Shown here: positions 6,972 to 16,307 of the stretch, piece after piece
How positions within the stretch are numbered: the first letter of the stretch is position 1
Layout of the letters: every line of letters begins with the position of its first letter
Origin: Paraflavitalea soli
GTDB lineage: Bacteria; Bacteroidota; Bacteroidia; Chitinophagales; Chitinophagaceae
Direction of reading: 5' to 3'
DNA length: 64,000 nt
Assembly: GCF_003555545.1 (NCBI RefSeq)
Contig: NZ_CP032157.1
Coordinates: forward strand, 7,630,546-7,694,545
Notes under the pieces: model-generated
The model's input: the letters and a program-made list of their open reading frames with translations, nothing else
Databases searched by the model: none
What the model was told of the DNA's origin: nothing
Program-made: the position numbers and the translations under genes

Positions 6972-8348
6972 CTACATCCGCATCAGGTTGGGATACAACC
7001 GGAGGTACAATTGTCCCCCAATAGGATTCTTTCCATAAAGCCCATCGAGTTTGGTATCGGCGCGGTAAAAGCTAAGATGTCCCCCAAGCGCCATGCGTAC
7101 CGGGCCTGCTTTTAACACGGTATAGTTCAAGCCGGCAGTTAGTGCATGTACGGGGAAGATGACATCATGGCCATATACCGATTCATCAAGGTTCAGTTCT
7201 TCTGTAGATTTCTGCACATATTCATAGCGGCTATAGATAGCCAGTTTCTTTAGTTGTAATGCTCCTTCCAGCAATACCGCATGTTCGCCATCATGACCGG
7301 CTGTTTTATTCAATCCCCACAGCGCAGTTACATTGAGGGAGCGATCATCTTTCATAGGGAGACTGTACACAGCAGAGGCCGTGGTCCGGTTCACATTCTC
7401 ATCATCGTGTAATGCTTCCGGACTCTTGATGTAGCCATGCGATACCTGGAAAGCCCAGTTGGCGGTAGGATTGTAAGACACCCGTCCACTCCAGGAATCA
7501 AAACGGGCTTTGTCAAAATTATACCTATCCTCATCCGGCTCACGACCGGTAAATGAAGAAGCTTCTAATTTGAACTTATCCAATCGCACGCCCAGGGTGG
7601 CTACGCCAAAAGTAATATGGGTGCCATCATTCCAGTGGTGGCTAAGCGGGGCATCCGGATTGGGGAGTGCCGATGGCCGGTGCATGAAAGCCACAGAGCC
7701 GAGGGCAGGTTCACCCGGATAACCTATATAGGCAAATATGTCTACCTTTTTGGAGATGGCATGTGTATAGCCAATGGATAGTTCTGAAAACAGATCATGT
7801 GGATGTTGTCTGTCTACCAGGGGTTGCCCCTTCCAGGATTCTCCCGATTGAAACAACAAGGGATAACCGGAGCCGCCTGCAATGGCAGCATCCAGGGAAA
7901 ACATAGCGCTAAAACGAAACAGACCTCTTTGGCCCACTTTACGTTGGCCCATCGCCATCAGCCAGTTGGGGGCGTCCCATTTTTCGCCGCCTCTTACGCC
8001 TTTGTCGCCAAGGTCCTGTTTATTATAGCGAAGGAATACACTACCGTGGATCATGTACATCCATTTCTTTGAATGCAGCATCACCCCATACATAGGCGAT
8101 GCATCCGGCAACCAGCCTGTGCCCGAACCGTTGCGGTTCATGGGCAGGTTTAATGAAAAAGCATGGCTCATGGGCACACCCATGTTCATGGTGCTGTCAT
8201 GGCCTTTGTGCATACCGGGCATGTCATGTCCGGTATGACTGGCTTTGGCCGCCGGCTTTACCGTATCGGTCTGATGGTGTTCATGTTGTGCATAGGTAGC
8301 TGTAACCGAGAATGTCGTGATCAGCAAGGCTGGTAATAATTTATGCAT
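6972..8348 (-). CDS. His/Met-rich outer-membrane protein, metal-linked
   Basis: The 458-residue protein starts with a signal peptide ('LLPALLITTFSVTATYAQ') and continues with a His/Met-rich segment (HEHHQ, HTGHDMPGMHKGHD, NMGVPMSH) that looks made to bind copper or another soft metal. The remainder alternates polar and apolar residues as in a beta barrel and ends in 'LRLYPNLMRM'. I do not know a characterised member. The gene lies behind the CxxC-containing AraC regulator on the same strand, which supports a metal-response role. I chose the ATG at 8348 because the signal peptide starts there; the frame extends eight codons further. A -7-like box lies at 8409-8416. Confidence 0.6.
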   Translation of the reverse strand: MHKLLPALLITTFSVTATYAQHEHHQTDTVKPAAKASHTGHDMPGMHKGHDSTMNMGVPMSHAFSLNLPMNRNGSGTGWLPDASPMYGVMLHSKKWMYMIHGSVFLRYNKQDLGDKGVRGGEKWDAPNWLMAMGQRKVGQRGLFRFSAMFSLDAAIAGGSGYPLLFQSGESWKGQPLVDRQHPHDLFSELSIGYTHAISKKVDIFAYIGYPGEPALGSVAFMHRPSALPNPDAPLSHHWNDGTHITFGVATLGVRLDKFKLEASSFTGREPDEDRYNFDKARFDSWSGRVSYNPTANWAFQVSHGYIKSPEALHDDENVNRTTASAVYSLPMKDDRSLNVTALWGLNKTAGHDGEHAVLLEGALQLKKLAIYSRYEYVQKSTEELNLDESVYGHDVIFPVHALTAGLNYTVLKAGPVRMALGGHLSFYRADTKLDGLYGKNPIGGQLYLRLYPNLMRM

Positions 8349-8408
8349 TGTTTTCACTTTTAAAAGCACCACTTGGCAGTAGCTGTGGTGGCAGGTGATT
8401 TATTAGCA

Positions 8409-8416
8409 CAAAACTA
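8409..8416 (-). promoter_or_regulatory. Candidate -7 box for the metal-linked protein
   Basis: Read on the minus strand this is TAGTTTTG, an exact TAnnTTTG match, about 60 bases before the ATG at 8348. No clear -33 TTTG is found at 19-21 bases, which fits a promoter needing an activator such as the AraC protein encoded upstream. Confidence 0.35.
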
Positions 8417-8481
8417 TTGCCAGGGACACGGATGGCTGTTACATGATTTCGCTGATTAGTTATATAATTCCGGGTAGTTTG

Positions 8482-9027
8482 TTAACGACTGGGCTGGTCT
8501 TTTAACTTTTTGAATTCGGAAGGCGTAATGCCTGTCACCTTTTTGAACTGCGCTGATAAATGGGCTACACTGCTATAGCCAAGCCGGAAAGCAATTTCCT
8601 GCAGGGTAAGGTTCTCATAGATCAGCAGTTCTTTCACCCGCTCTGTTTTTTGAAGGATCACATATTTCTCAATGGTAATGCCTTCTACTTCCGAAAACAA
8701 CTTGCTTAGTTGGGCGTAGTCTTTGTGCAGGGCATTGGACAATAATGCTGAAAACTTATGATTGTCATCCAGGTCGCCCGACTGCATAAGCCGGCTGATG
8801 GTAGTCCGTATTTGCTCAATGAGTTTTTGCTTTTGGTTGTCCAGGACCTCAAAGCCCAGGGAGGCCAGTTGGGTCTTAATGGCTTCCTGTTGCTGACCGG
8901 TGGGCGCTGTATCCAATTCCACCTCTCCGAGCTTTACATTTTTAGGATGCAGGCCCTCAGCCTCCAATACCTGTTTTACCACAAGGATACAACGATTGCA
9001 AACCATGTTCTTAATGAATAACTGCAT
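8482..9027 (-). CDS. AraC regulator with N-terminal CxxC metal-type domain
   Basis: The 181-residue protein has two parts. Residues 1-65 look like a heavy-metal-associated fold with the ligand motif MVC-N-R-C (Cys10 and Cys13) and the beta-alpha-beta spacing of that family, including a 'LASLGFEVLD' end typical of HMA domains. Residues 85-178 form an AraC helix-turn-helix domain ('LTLQEIAFRLGYSSVAHLSAQFKKVTGITPSEFKKL'). Together they suggest direct sensing of a thiophilic metal such as Cu(I) by a one-component regulator. The gene is upstream of, and in the same direction as, the His/Met-rich outer-membrane protein. The metal is an inference. Confidence 0.8.
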   Translation of the reverse strand: MQLFIKNMVCNRCILVVKQVLEAEGLHPKNVKLGEVELDTAPTGQQQEAIKTQLASLGFEVLDNQKQKLIEQIRTTISRLMQSGDLDDNHKFSALLSNALHKDYAQLSKLFSEVEGITIEKYVILQKTERVKELLIYENLTLQEIAFRLGYSSVAHLSAQFKKVTGITPSEFKKLKDQPSR

Positions 9028-9192
9028 AAGTGCAAAATAATGATATTGTTATAACAAGCGATTAACAAGCAGCCTAGCGACTTTTGCCCATCTGTCGAAA
9101 AGCCCTTACCGCCTATCTTAGTAATTGGGTAATCCGTCTAATTTTATAAACATTTTAATCCTGGCATTGTTTGAATTTCATAATTTCGAATT

Positions 9193-10125
9193 ATGGGCAA
9201 GGCAGAATCAATCAGCGATTTTTATAAAAGGATCGGCAGTCCTGCAGGCGCAACGGGCCGTGTTATTTATGATAAGCAGAACCAGCGCCAGGACCTGGGC
9301 CACCTCAATGTTTACAAACGCAGTGATTTCTATTGCAAAACTTATTCTCCTTATAACCGCCGCGACTTTTACAAGATATCCCTGATCATAGGAGAGGGTA
9401 TGTTGTATTATGCCGATAAAGGTATCAGGATCGATAAGCCAGCCTTGTTGTTTTCCAATCCTACCATTCCCTATGCCTGGGAAGCAGCCTCTGCACAACA
9501 GGAAGGTTATTTCGTACTCTTTGATCACCAGTTTGCCGACCGCACACACCGCAATGAAGGTATCATGGAATCGCCCCTGTTTAAAATAGGCGGCGATCCG
9601 ATCTATTTTGTAACACCTCAACAGGTTGATTTTCTCTGCGATATATTCGCTAAAATGCAGGTGGAGCTTGCGTCTGAGTACATTCACAAATATGAGGTAT
9701 TGCGCAATTACGTGAACCTGATCATCCATGAAGCCCTGAAGTCAAAACCTGCTGATAGTTATTTTCAACATACCAATGCTTCTTCAAGAATAGTTGCGTT
9801 GTTTATCGAATTACTGGAAAGGCAATTTCCTATTGACTCACCGGACCATGTGCTTAAATTGAAAACGGCCGGCGATTATGCCCTCAACTTATCAGTGCAC
9901 GCCAACCACCTCAACCGGGTAGTGAAAGAGATCACTGGTAAAACAACCACCGAGCATATCGCCGACCGCATTGTGAAAGAAGCAAAAGCCCTGCTGGTGC
10001 ATACCAACTGGAACGTATCTGAAATTGCTTATAGTCTTGGTTTTGAGTATCCTGCCTATTTTAACAACTTCTTTAAGAAACAAACATTGCAGACGCCCAG
10101 GTCATTCCGTGGTGTGGTTGTTTGA
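9193..10125 (+). CDS. AraC-family transcription regulator
   Basis: The 310-residue protein has a cupin-like N-terminal ligand domain (about 40-165; 'KPALLFSNPTIPYAWEAAS' is typical) and a C-terminal AraC DNA-binding domain (about 205-305; 'NWNVSEIAYSLGFEYPAYFNNFFKKQT'). Its ATG lies inside the inverted repeat CATAATT-TCG-AATTATG (9179-9195), a possible self-control site. It stands 150 bases before an RND efflux operon transcribed in the same direction and may control it, which is an inference from position only. In other Bacteroidota, AraC proteins of this kind often sit next to oxidoreductases such as the aldo/keto reductase at 16451. Confidence 0.88.
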   Translation: MGKAESISDFYKRIGSPAGATGRVIYDKQNQRQDLGHLNVYKRSDFYCKTYSPYNRRDFYKISLIIGEGMLYYADKGIRIDKPALLFSNPTIPYAWEAASAQQEGYFVLFDHQFADRTHRNEGIMESPLFKIGGDPIYFVTPQQVDFLCDIFAKMQVELASEYIHKYEVLRNYVNLIIHEALKSKPADSYFQHTNASSRIVALFIELLERQFPIDSPDHVLKLKTAGDYALNLSVHANHLNRVVKEITGKTTTEHIADRIVKEAKALLVHTNWNVSEIAYSLGFEYPAYFNNFFKKQTLQTPRSFRGVVV

Positions 10126-10177
10126 TTTTTATAATTATTTGTTTGAAATGTATAATGGCTTTTCCTTTGGGGCTAGG

Positions 10178-10185
10178 TACCTTTG
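10178..10185 (+). promoter_or_regulatory. Candidate -7 box of the first RND operon
   Basis: TACCTTTG matches TAnnTTTG exactly and lies 90 bases before the TolC start at 10275. The -33 region has only AATG, so the promoter may be weak or activator-dependent. Confidence 0.4.
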
Positions 10186-10274
10186 CTTTCTTATAAAAGT
10201 TATTCTTCTCTAACAACTAAGCTTGCCTCGTGGTTACGGTTATCACAATCTGATTGTTATTCATTCGCAAAAGC

Positions 10275-11675
10275 ATGTCAAAAAATCACCCCGTTCACCT
10301 CTTAGGGCTTATATGTATTGCGCTTGGCGCTCAGGTAGCTGAAGCGCAGGTATTGACGCTGAAGGAAGCAGTTCAAACGGGCCTGCACAATTATAGTGCT
10401 ATCAAGGCCAAGGTCAATTATGTCAATGCCTCCAAAGCGACCGTTAAGCAAAGTGAAAAAGAATACCTGCCTGATCTCGGTATATCCTTCCAGCATGATT
10501 ACGGAACAGTCAATGGAACCACTGGTCCTTCCTACGCACTGCGTGGTATAAGCAATGCTGCCTCATCCGGCGCTCCTTTGTCGGAGCAAAACTGGCATGC
10601 AGCCTTTGGAGCCCTCTACCTGACCAACGTAAACTGGGATTTCTTTTCTTTTGGACGGGCCAAAGAAAAGATCAGGACCGCACAGGCGGCCGTGTCCCGC
10701 GATGAAAGCGACCTGGTGCAGGAACAGTTTCAGCATGAGATAAGGGTATCAGCCGCGTATATGAACCTGCTGGCGGCCCAGCGGCTTACCCAGTCATGGC
10801 AAAACAATCTCGACAGGGCGATCGCCCTGCAGGGCATTGTAACTACCCGCGTAAAAAATGGCCTCAATGCCGGAGTTGATTCTTCACTGGCCAATGCCGA
10901 AGTATCGAGCGCACGCATCGTGTTGACCCGCGCCAGGGATTATGAGCAGGAGCAGGCCAATCAACTGGCCATCCTGATGGGAGTGCCTGCACAAACCTTT
11001 AGTCTCGATACTTTATTTGTAGCACGTATACCAGCCGCCTTATACGATTCTGGCAGCCGCCGCCAGCAACATCCCTTGCTGGCATTCTATCAGCGGCGGA
11101 TAGACCTGAGCAATGAACAGGCAAAATATTTCAGGACGTTTAGTTACCCCACCTTTTCCTTGTTCGGTGTATTTCAGGGCAGGGGATCCGGTTTTGATTA
11201 TGATTATGGCGTGCAGGGCATGAATCACTACAAACAGGATTATCTTTCTGGTATCAATCCTAACAGGTATAACTACCTGCTGGGTGTAGGAATGGTGTGG
11301 AACCTCACTTCACCCCTGCGGGTGCAGCAGCAGGTAAATGCCCAGAAGTTTATTTCGCAGGCGCTGAAAGATGAATACGATCTCACCGATCAACGGTTGA
11401 AGGCCCAGCTGGCCCTGGCCGATAACAAGATCAAAAATGCATTGGATAATTACCGCGAAGTGCCGGTGCAGATAAAAGCTGCTTCGGATGCTTTTCTGCA
11501 GAAATCAGTATTGTATACCAACGGCCTTACCAATATGGTAGATGTTACGCAGGCTTTGTACACCCTCAACCGTGCAGAGACCGATCGTGCCATTACCTAT
11601 AATAATGTATGGCAGGCCTTGTTGCTGAAAGCGGCTGCCAGTGGAGACTTTGCTTTATTTTTTAACGAGTTTTAA
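10275..11675 (+). CDS. TolC-family outer-membrane efflux protein (operon 1)
   Basis: The 466-residue protein has a signal peptide (ending near 'VAEAQ') and two OEP repeats, each with long helices that form the periplasmic tunnel ('LTLKEAVQTGLHNYSAIKAKVNYVNASKATVKQSEKEYLPDLGIS' opens the first). It is the exit duct of a tripartite pump. The ATG at 10275 places the signal peptide correctly; the frame also offers a TTG at 10254. The permease gene follows after 15 bases and the adaptor after that, giving the order duct-permease-adaptor, which differs from the second pump in this window. Confidence 0.9.
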   Translation: MSKNHPVHLLGLICIALGAQVAEAQVLTLKEAVQTGLHNYSAIKAKVNYVNASKATVKQSEKEYLPDLGISFQHDYGTVNGTTGPSYALRGISNAASSGAPLSEQNWHAAFGALYLTNVNWDFFSFGRAKEKIRTAQAAVSRDESDLVQEQFQHEIRVSAAYMNLLAAQRLTQSWQNNLDRAIALQGIVTTRVKNGLNAGVDSSLANAEVSSARIVLTRARDYEQEQANQLAILMGVPAQTFSLDTLFVARIPAALYDSGSRRQQHPLLAFYQRRIDLSNEQAKYFRTFSYPTFSLFGVFQGRGSGFDYDYGVQGMNHYKQDYLSGINPNRYNYLLGVGMVWNLTSPLRVQQQVNAQKFISQALKDEYDLTDQRLKAQLALADNKIKNALDNYREVPVQIKAASDAFLQKSVLYTNGLTNMVDVTQALYTLNRAETDRAITYNNVWQALLLKAAASGDFALFFNEF

Positions 11676-11690
11676 CTGAACCTATAGACC

Positions 11691-14600
11691 ATGGGATTGA
11701 TCAGAACAGCACTTCGAAAACCTATCTCCATATTGGTACTGGTAGCCGGGTTATTGTTTTTTGGCATCAGCGCCGTACGCACCATCAAAGTGGATATATT
11801 TCCGCAGATGAACCTGCCGGTGATCTATATCTCACACCCCTTTGGTGGATATTCCCCTTCACAAATGGAGGCTTTCTTTGGAAAGCAGTATGTGAACCTT
11901 TTGTTGTTTGTGAATGGTATCAAGACCATCGAGACAAAGAATACCCAGGGCCTTACGCTGATGAAGTGTACGTTTTATCCAAAAACCAATATGGCGCAGG
12001 CGGCCGCAGAGTTGAGTGCCTTCTGTAACCGTGCGCAGGCTATCTTTCCACCTGGGTCACAACCTCCTTTTATTATACGGTTTGATGCTTCCACCTTGCC
12101 GGTGGGCCAACTGGTACTAAGCAGCCCTACCCGTACCAACAATGAATTGATGGATATGGCCAATGTATATGTACGGGCCGCCTTTACTTCCATTCCGGGT
12201 ATCGTGAGCTCACCTCCATTTGGTGGTAATATCCGCACTATCGTTATTAAGGCCGATCCTGAATTGCTGCGTTCCCATCAACTTACTCCCGACCAGCTGG
12301 TTGAAGCCCTGCGCCTCAACAACCAGGTATCACCCGGTGGTAATGTGCGCATTGGCGATTATAACTACATAACACCGTCCAATACGATCATCAAGACCGT
12401 CAAAGATTTTGAGAATATGCCCCTGTACAAAGGCGGGGTGCAGAACCTGTACCTGAAAGATGTGGCTACGGTAGAAGATGGCGCCGACATTACCATGGGC
12501 TATGCCCTGGTAAATGGCAAGCGATCTGTGTATTTGAGTATTGCCAAATCGGCGGATGCCTCTACCTGGGAAGTGGTGCAGAAATTGAAAGCCGCCTTAC
12601 CCACCTTCCAGGCACAGCTTCCGGAAGATGTAAAGTTGTCTTATGAGTTTGATCAGTCTGTATATGTAATGAATGCAGTAAAGAGCCTGTTAAGTGAGGG
12701 TGCCATCGGCGCCATCCTTACGGGTTTGATGGTACTGATGTTCCTGGGCGATGCACGCGGGGCGCTGATCGTGATATTGACCATTCCTACCTCCATTATT
12801 GCCGGCGTATTGTTCCTGCAATTGTTTGGACAAACCATCAATATCATGACCCTTAGCGGTCTGTCACTGGCCATTGGTATCCTGGTCGATGAATCGACGG
12901 TTACGATTGAAAATATCCACCAGCATTTCGATATGGGCAAACCCAAGGCCAAGGCCATCTGGGATGCCTGTAAAGAGATCGCATTCCCTAAATTATTGAT
13001 CCTGTTCTGTATCCTGGCAGTATTCGCACCCGCCTTTACCATGCAGGGCATTCCGGGATCCTTATTCCTGCCTTTGTCCCTGGCTATCGGATTTTCTATG
13101 ATCGTTTCTTATTTCCTGTCACAAACTTTTGTACCTGTACTGGCCAATTGGATCATGAAGCCCCATAAGGCCAAACATCCGGTGGCGGCGGGGCACCAGG
13201 AAGACTGGGAATTAAAAGCTGCCATGGCAGAAAGGACAGATACCAATACGGATGGTAAATTAACGCGGTTTGAAAAGTTCCGTGCCCGCTATATGCGTTT
13301 CCTCGACCGGCTGTTAAGATTCCGTAAACCGGTAGCCGCAGGTACTTTACTGGTGGCTATCGGGGCGGTGGTATGGTTGCTCTCCAGCATCGGACGTGAT
13401 GTATTGCCCAGGGTAAATGGTTCACAGTTCCAGGTGCGCCTCAGGGCTCCGCAGGGTATGCGCATTGAACGTACAGAAGAAAAGACCATCAGGTTATTAA
13501 ACATCCTGGAGCATATGGTGGGCAAAGAAAATATTGGCATCAGCTCCGCTTTCATAGGGCAGCACCCCGGCCAATTTTCTACCAGCCCCATCTACCTGTT
13601 TTCCGGCGGTCCGCATGAAGCGGTATTGCAGGTGAGCTTACAGGAAGACTACAAAGTGAATATGGACCAGCTGAAGGAAAATATTCGTGCAGAAGTGGCG
13701 AAAGCTATGCCAGATGTGAAGTTATCTTTTGAACCCATCGAGCTTACAGATAAAATACTAAGCCAGGGTTCACCCACGCCGGTAGAAGTAAGGATAGCAG
13801 GCCGCAATAAAAAGCTGAATGAAGAGTATGCGCACAAAGTGATGGATAAGCTGAAGCAGATCAGTTACCTGCGTGATATACAGATAGCACAGCCAATAAA
13901 GTATCCAGCCCTCAATATCAATATCGACAGGATCAAGGCGGCCCAATTGGGAGTAGATATGTCGGATATCTCCCGTTCTTTGATCGCCTCTACCTCTTCT
14001 TCCCGTTATACGGAAAAGAATGTATGGCTCGATGAAAAGGCCGGCTTGAGTTATAGTGTGCAGGTGCAGGTGCCTGAAGTTAAAATGGCGAGTGTCAACA
14101 GCATTGGTGAAATACCGGTATTGAGAAATGCGCCCCGCCCGGTGCTGAGTGATGTGGCTACTATTGAAGCAGATACCACGTATGGCGAAAACGACAACCT
14201 GGGGGCTATGCCGATCATATCTGTAACGGCCAACCTGGTAAATAAGGACCTGGGTGTAGCTACAGACGATGTAAAGAAGGCCATTGCTTCCCTGGGAGAA
14301 CTGCCCCGTGGTTTATCGGTGGAACCAATAGGATTGGGACAGGTATTAACAGAAACGCTGGATAGTTTACAATCAGGTCTGATCGTAGCTATTGTGGTGA
14401 TCTTCCTGATGCTGGCCGCCAACTTCCAATCGTTCAAAGTATCGTTGGTGGTATTGACTACCGTGCCGGCGGTGTTGCTGGGGGCCTTGCTGATGTTGCT
14501 GGCCACTGGTTCTACACTCAACCTGCAATCCTACATGGGTATCATCATGTCTGTAGGTGTGTCGATCGCCAATGCGGTGTTGCTGATCACCAATGCCGAA

Positions 14601-14909
14601 CAGTTGCGCAAGCACAATGGTAATGCCTTGCAGAGTGCACGGGAAGCAGCCGCCTTGCGTATACGTCCGATCTTGATGACGAGTATGGCGATGGTAGTAG
14701 GCATGGTGCCGATGGCAGCCGGTTTGGGTGAAGCCGGCGACCAGGTGTCTCCGCTGGCGAGGGCCGTGATCGGCGGATTGATCGCTTCTACTTTTGCCAC
14801 CCTGTTGTTATTACCCCTGGTATTTGCCTGGGTGCAGGGTAAGGCTTCTACCGTTTCAGTGTCCTTAGACCCTGAGGATAAGGAGAGTAAGTATTATGTG
14901 GAGCCGTGA
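11691..14909 (+). CDS. RND efflux permease with EF-hand loop (operon 1)
   Basis: The 1072-residue protein has the RND layout: one membrane span, a large periplasmic porter domain, six spans, a second porter domain and five more spans. In span 4 the proton-relay site reads LVDEST, so Asp400 is followed by Glu401 where AcrB-like pumps have Asp-Asp; the second pump here does have Asp-Asp. The cytoplasmic link between spans 6 and 7 carries D-T-N-T-D-G-K-L-T-R-F-E at residues 517-528, a perfect EF-hand calcium loop. Substrate is unknown. It belongs to an HAE1-like branch rather than to the CusA/CzcA metal pumps as far as I can judge. It is co-transcribed with the TolC gene before it and probably with the adaptor 127 bases after it. 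Confidence 0.9.
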   Translation: MGLIRTALRKPISILVLVAGLLFFGISAVRTIKVDIFPQMNLPVIYISHPFGGYSPSQMEAFFGKQYVNLLLFVNGIKTIETKNTQGLTLMKCTFYPKTNMAQAAAELSAFCNRAQAIFPPGSQPPFIIRFDASTLPVGQLVLSSPTRTNNELMDMANVYVRAAFTSIPGIVSSPPFGGNIRTIVIKADPELLRSHQLTPDQLVEALRLNNQVSPGGNVRIGDYNYITPSNTIIKTVKDFENMPLYKGGVQNLYLKDVATVEDGADITMGYALVNGKRSVYLSIAKSADASTWEVVQKLKAALPTFQAQLPEDVKLSYEFDQSVYVMNAVKSLLSEGAIGAILTGLMVLMFLGDARGALIVILTIPTSIIAGVLFLQLFGQTINIMTLSGLSLAIGILVDESTVTIENIHQHFDMGKPKAKAIWDACKEIAFPKLLILFCILAVFAPAFTMQGIPGSLFLPLSLAIGFSMIVSYFLSQTFVPVLANWIMKPHKAKHPVAAGHQEDWELKAAMAERTDTNTDGKLTRFEKFRARYMRFLDRLLRFRKPVAAGTLLVAIGAVVWLLSSIGRDVLPRVNGSQFQVRLRAPQGMRIERTEEKTIRLLNILEHMVGKENIGISSAFIGQHPGQFSTSPIYLFSGGPHEAVLQVSLQEDYKVNMDQLKENIRAEVAKAMPDVKLSFEPIELTDKILSQGSPTPVEVRIAGRNKKLNEEYAHKVMDKLKQISYLRDIQIAQPIKYPALNINIDRIKAAQLGVDMSDISRSLIASTSSSRYTEKNVWLDEKAGLSYSVQVQVPEVKMASVNSIGEIPVLRNAPRPVLSDVATIEADTTYGENDNLGAMPIISVTANLVNKDLGVATDDVKKAIASLGELPRGLSVEPIGLGQVLTETLDSLQSGLIVAIVVIFLMLAANFQSFKVSLVVLTTVPAVLLGALLMLLATGSTLNLQSYMGIIMSVGVSIANAVLLITNAEQLRKHNGNALQSAREAAALRIRPILMTSMAMVVGMVPMAAGLGEAGDQVSPLARAVIGGLIASTFATLLLLPLVFAWVQGKASTVSVSLDPEDKESKYYVEP

Positions 14910-14968
14910 GTGGTGAGAAGAATTTGCAAGTAAAATAAGATAAATAATTAATTAGGAACTTTGAGGTC

Positions 14969-15017
14969 GCGGCTAAAAGCTAACAGCTAATACCTAACCG
15001 CTAACACCTGATACCTG
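14969..15017. repeat. Short imperfect GCTAA repeats
   Basis: The gap between permease and adaptor contains several imperfect copies of an 8-10-base unit around GCTAAnA and CTAACA / CTAATA / CTGATA. I see no hairpin terminator here, so transcription can continue into the adaptor gene. The role is unknown; similar CTAA-rich spacers occur in other Bacteroidota genomes (recollection). Confidence 0.5.
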
Positions 15018-15036
15018 GATCCTTTAAACAGAGCAT

Positions 15037-16164
15037 ATGAGATCAAAACATATATTATTCCTGGCATTGGCCGGTTGGGGCATCATCCCCACAGCCTGTA
15101 ATTCTTCTCACGGTGAGAAGAAGACAGAGAATGCCGTAGCGCCGGCTCCCGCAGCCATCGAAGTATTTCCATTGGAGAAAGAAAAATTATCTACTTCGTT
15201 CCAGACACCTGCAGAGTTGATCGCGTGGCAGCAGGTAGACCTGTATGCCAAGGAAAACAGCTTTGTAAGAAAGCTGTTTGTAGATGTGGGTTCCGAAGTG
15301 AAAGCGGGTCAGTTGTTGGTTTCGCTGGAAGCTCCTGAGCTCAATTCAAGGCTGGCGGCAGCTGAATCAAGGCTCAAGTCGCAGGAGGCTATTTACACCG
15401 CCAGCAAATCGCAGTACGATCGTTTGTATGAGACCAGCAAAACGCCGGGTACCATATCTCAGAATGACCTGGACCAGGCGGCTGCCCGCAAAAATTCTGA
15501 TCTGGCGCAATTGGAAGCTGCCAAAGCAGCCCATAAAGAGGTGACCATTACTCAAAGCTACCTGGAGATCAGAGCGCCTTTCAATGGAGTGATCAGTGCG
15601 CGTAATGCCAACCCCGGCGCTTATGTAGGTCCTTCGGGAAAAGGATCGGAATTCCCTATGTTCACGTTGCAGGAGCAACGAAAACTGAGACTGGTAGTGG
15701 CGGTGCCGGAAGCATTAACGGGTTACCTCGAAAACAAACATGCTGTTCAATTCACCGTGAAAGCCCTTCCCAATGAAACGTTTAAAGGAGTCGTGAATCG
15801 TTTATCAGGCGCCCTCGATAGCCGTTTGCGTTCAGAACGCATTGAGATCGATGTAGAGAACAACAATAAGAAGTTATTGCCCGGCATGATCGCAGAAGTA
15901 AATATTCCTTTTCCTGCAAGGGACAGTACCTTAACAATTCCCAAGTCGGCCCTGGTCAACTCAACCGAAAGAGTATTTGTGATCCGTATTGCCAACAATA
16001 AAGCGGAATGGGTGGATGTGAAGAAAGGACGTGATATCGGTGGCAAGATTGAAATTTATGCCAATACCCTGCAGCCTGGTGATCAACTGGTGAGGAAAGC
16101 GAGTGAAGAGGTCAGGAACGGATCGGAGGTAAAAAATGTTAAAGTGGTTACTGTTACACAATAA
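15037..16164 (+). CDS. RND periplasmic adaptor lipoprotein (operon 1)
   Basis: The 375-residue membrane-fusion protein starts with a lipoprotein signal (lipobox IPTAC, Cys21). Then come a split biotinyl-lipoyl domain ('FVRKLFVDVGSEVKAGQLLVSLEAPEL' and 'ITQSYLEIRAPFNGVISARNANPGAYV'), a helical hairpin between them (about 105-175), a beta barrel and a membrane-proximal domain. It links the permease at 11691 with the TolC duct at 10275. A strong terminator follows at 16189-16222. Confidence 0.92.
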   Translation: MRSKHILFLALAGWGIIPTACNSSHGEKKTENAVAPAPAAIEVFPLEKEKLSTSFQTPAELIAWQQVDLYAKENSFVRKLFVDVGSEVKAGQLLVSLEAPELNSRLAAAESRLKSQEAIYTASKSQYDRLYETSKTPGTISQNDLDQAAARKNSDLAQLEAAKAAHKEVTITQSYLEIRAPFNGVISARNANPGAYVGPSGKGSEFPMFTLQEQRKLRLVVAVPEALTGYLENKHAVQFTVKALPNETFKGVVNRLSGALDSRLRSERIEIDVENNNKKLLPGMIAEVNIPFPARDSTLTIPKSALVNSTERVFVIRIANNKAEWVDVKKGRDIGGKIEIYANTLQPGDQLVRKASEEVRNGSEVKNVKVVTVTQ

Positions 16165-16188
16165 AAGAGATCATGTTGGTTATCTGTG

Positions 16189-16222
16189 GCCAGTTACCGC
16201 TTACCGGTGACTGGCTTTTTTT
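16189..16222 (+). terminator. Terminator of RND operon 1
   Basis: An 11-bp stem (16189-16199 with 16205-16215, one G-U pair) with a 5-base loop is followed by seven T residues. It lies 25 bases after the adaptor stop codon. Confidence 0.88.
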
Positions 16223-16263
16223 ATCCGATCCCTCCTCTTCCTTGTCGATTCTCTTCATTTTTA

Positions 16264-16307
16264 TCATTTCGACCGCTTTTTGTTCATTTCGACCGCAGGG
16301 AGAAATC
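16264..16307. repeat. Dispersed intergenic repeat, tandem start
   Basis: TCATTTCGACCGC occurs at 16264-16276 and again at 16284-16296; the second copy runs on into AGGGAGAAATCTGC. I recognise this sequence as a common intergenic repeat of Bacteroidota, from memory and not from a search. It probably has no coding role. Confidence 0.55.
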
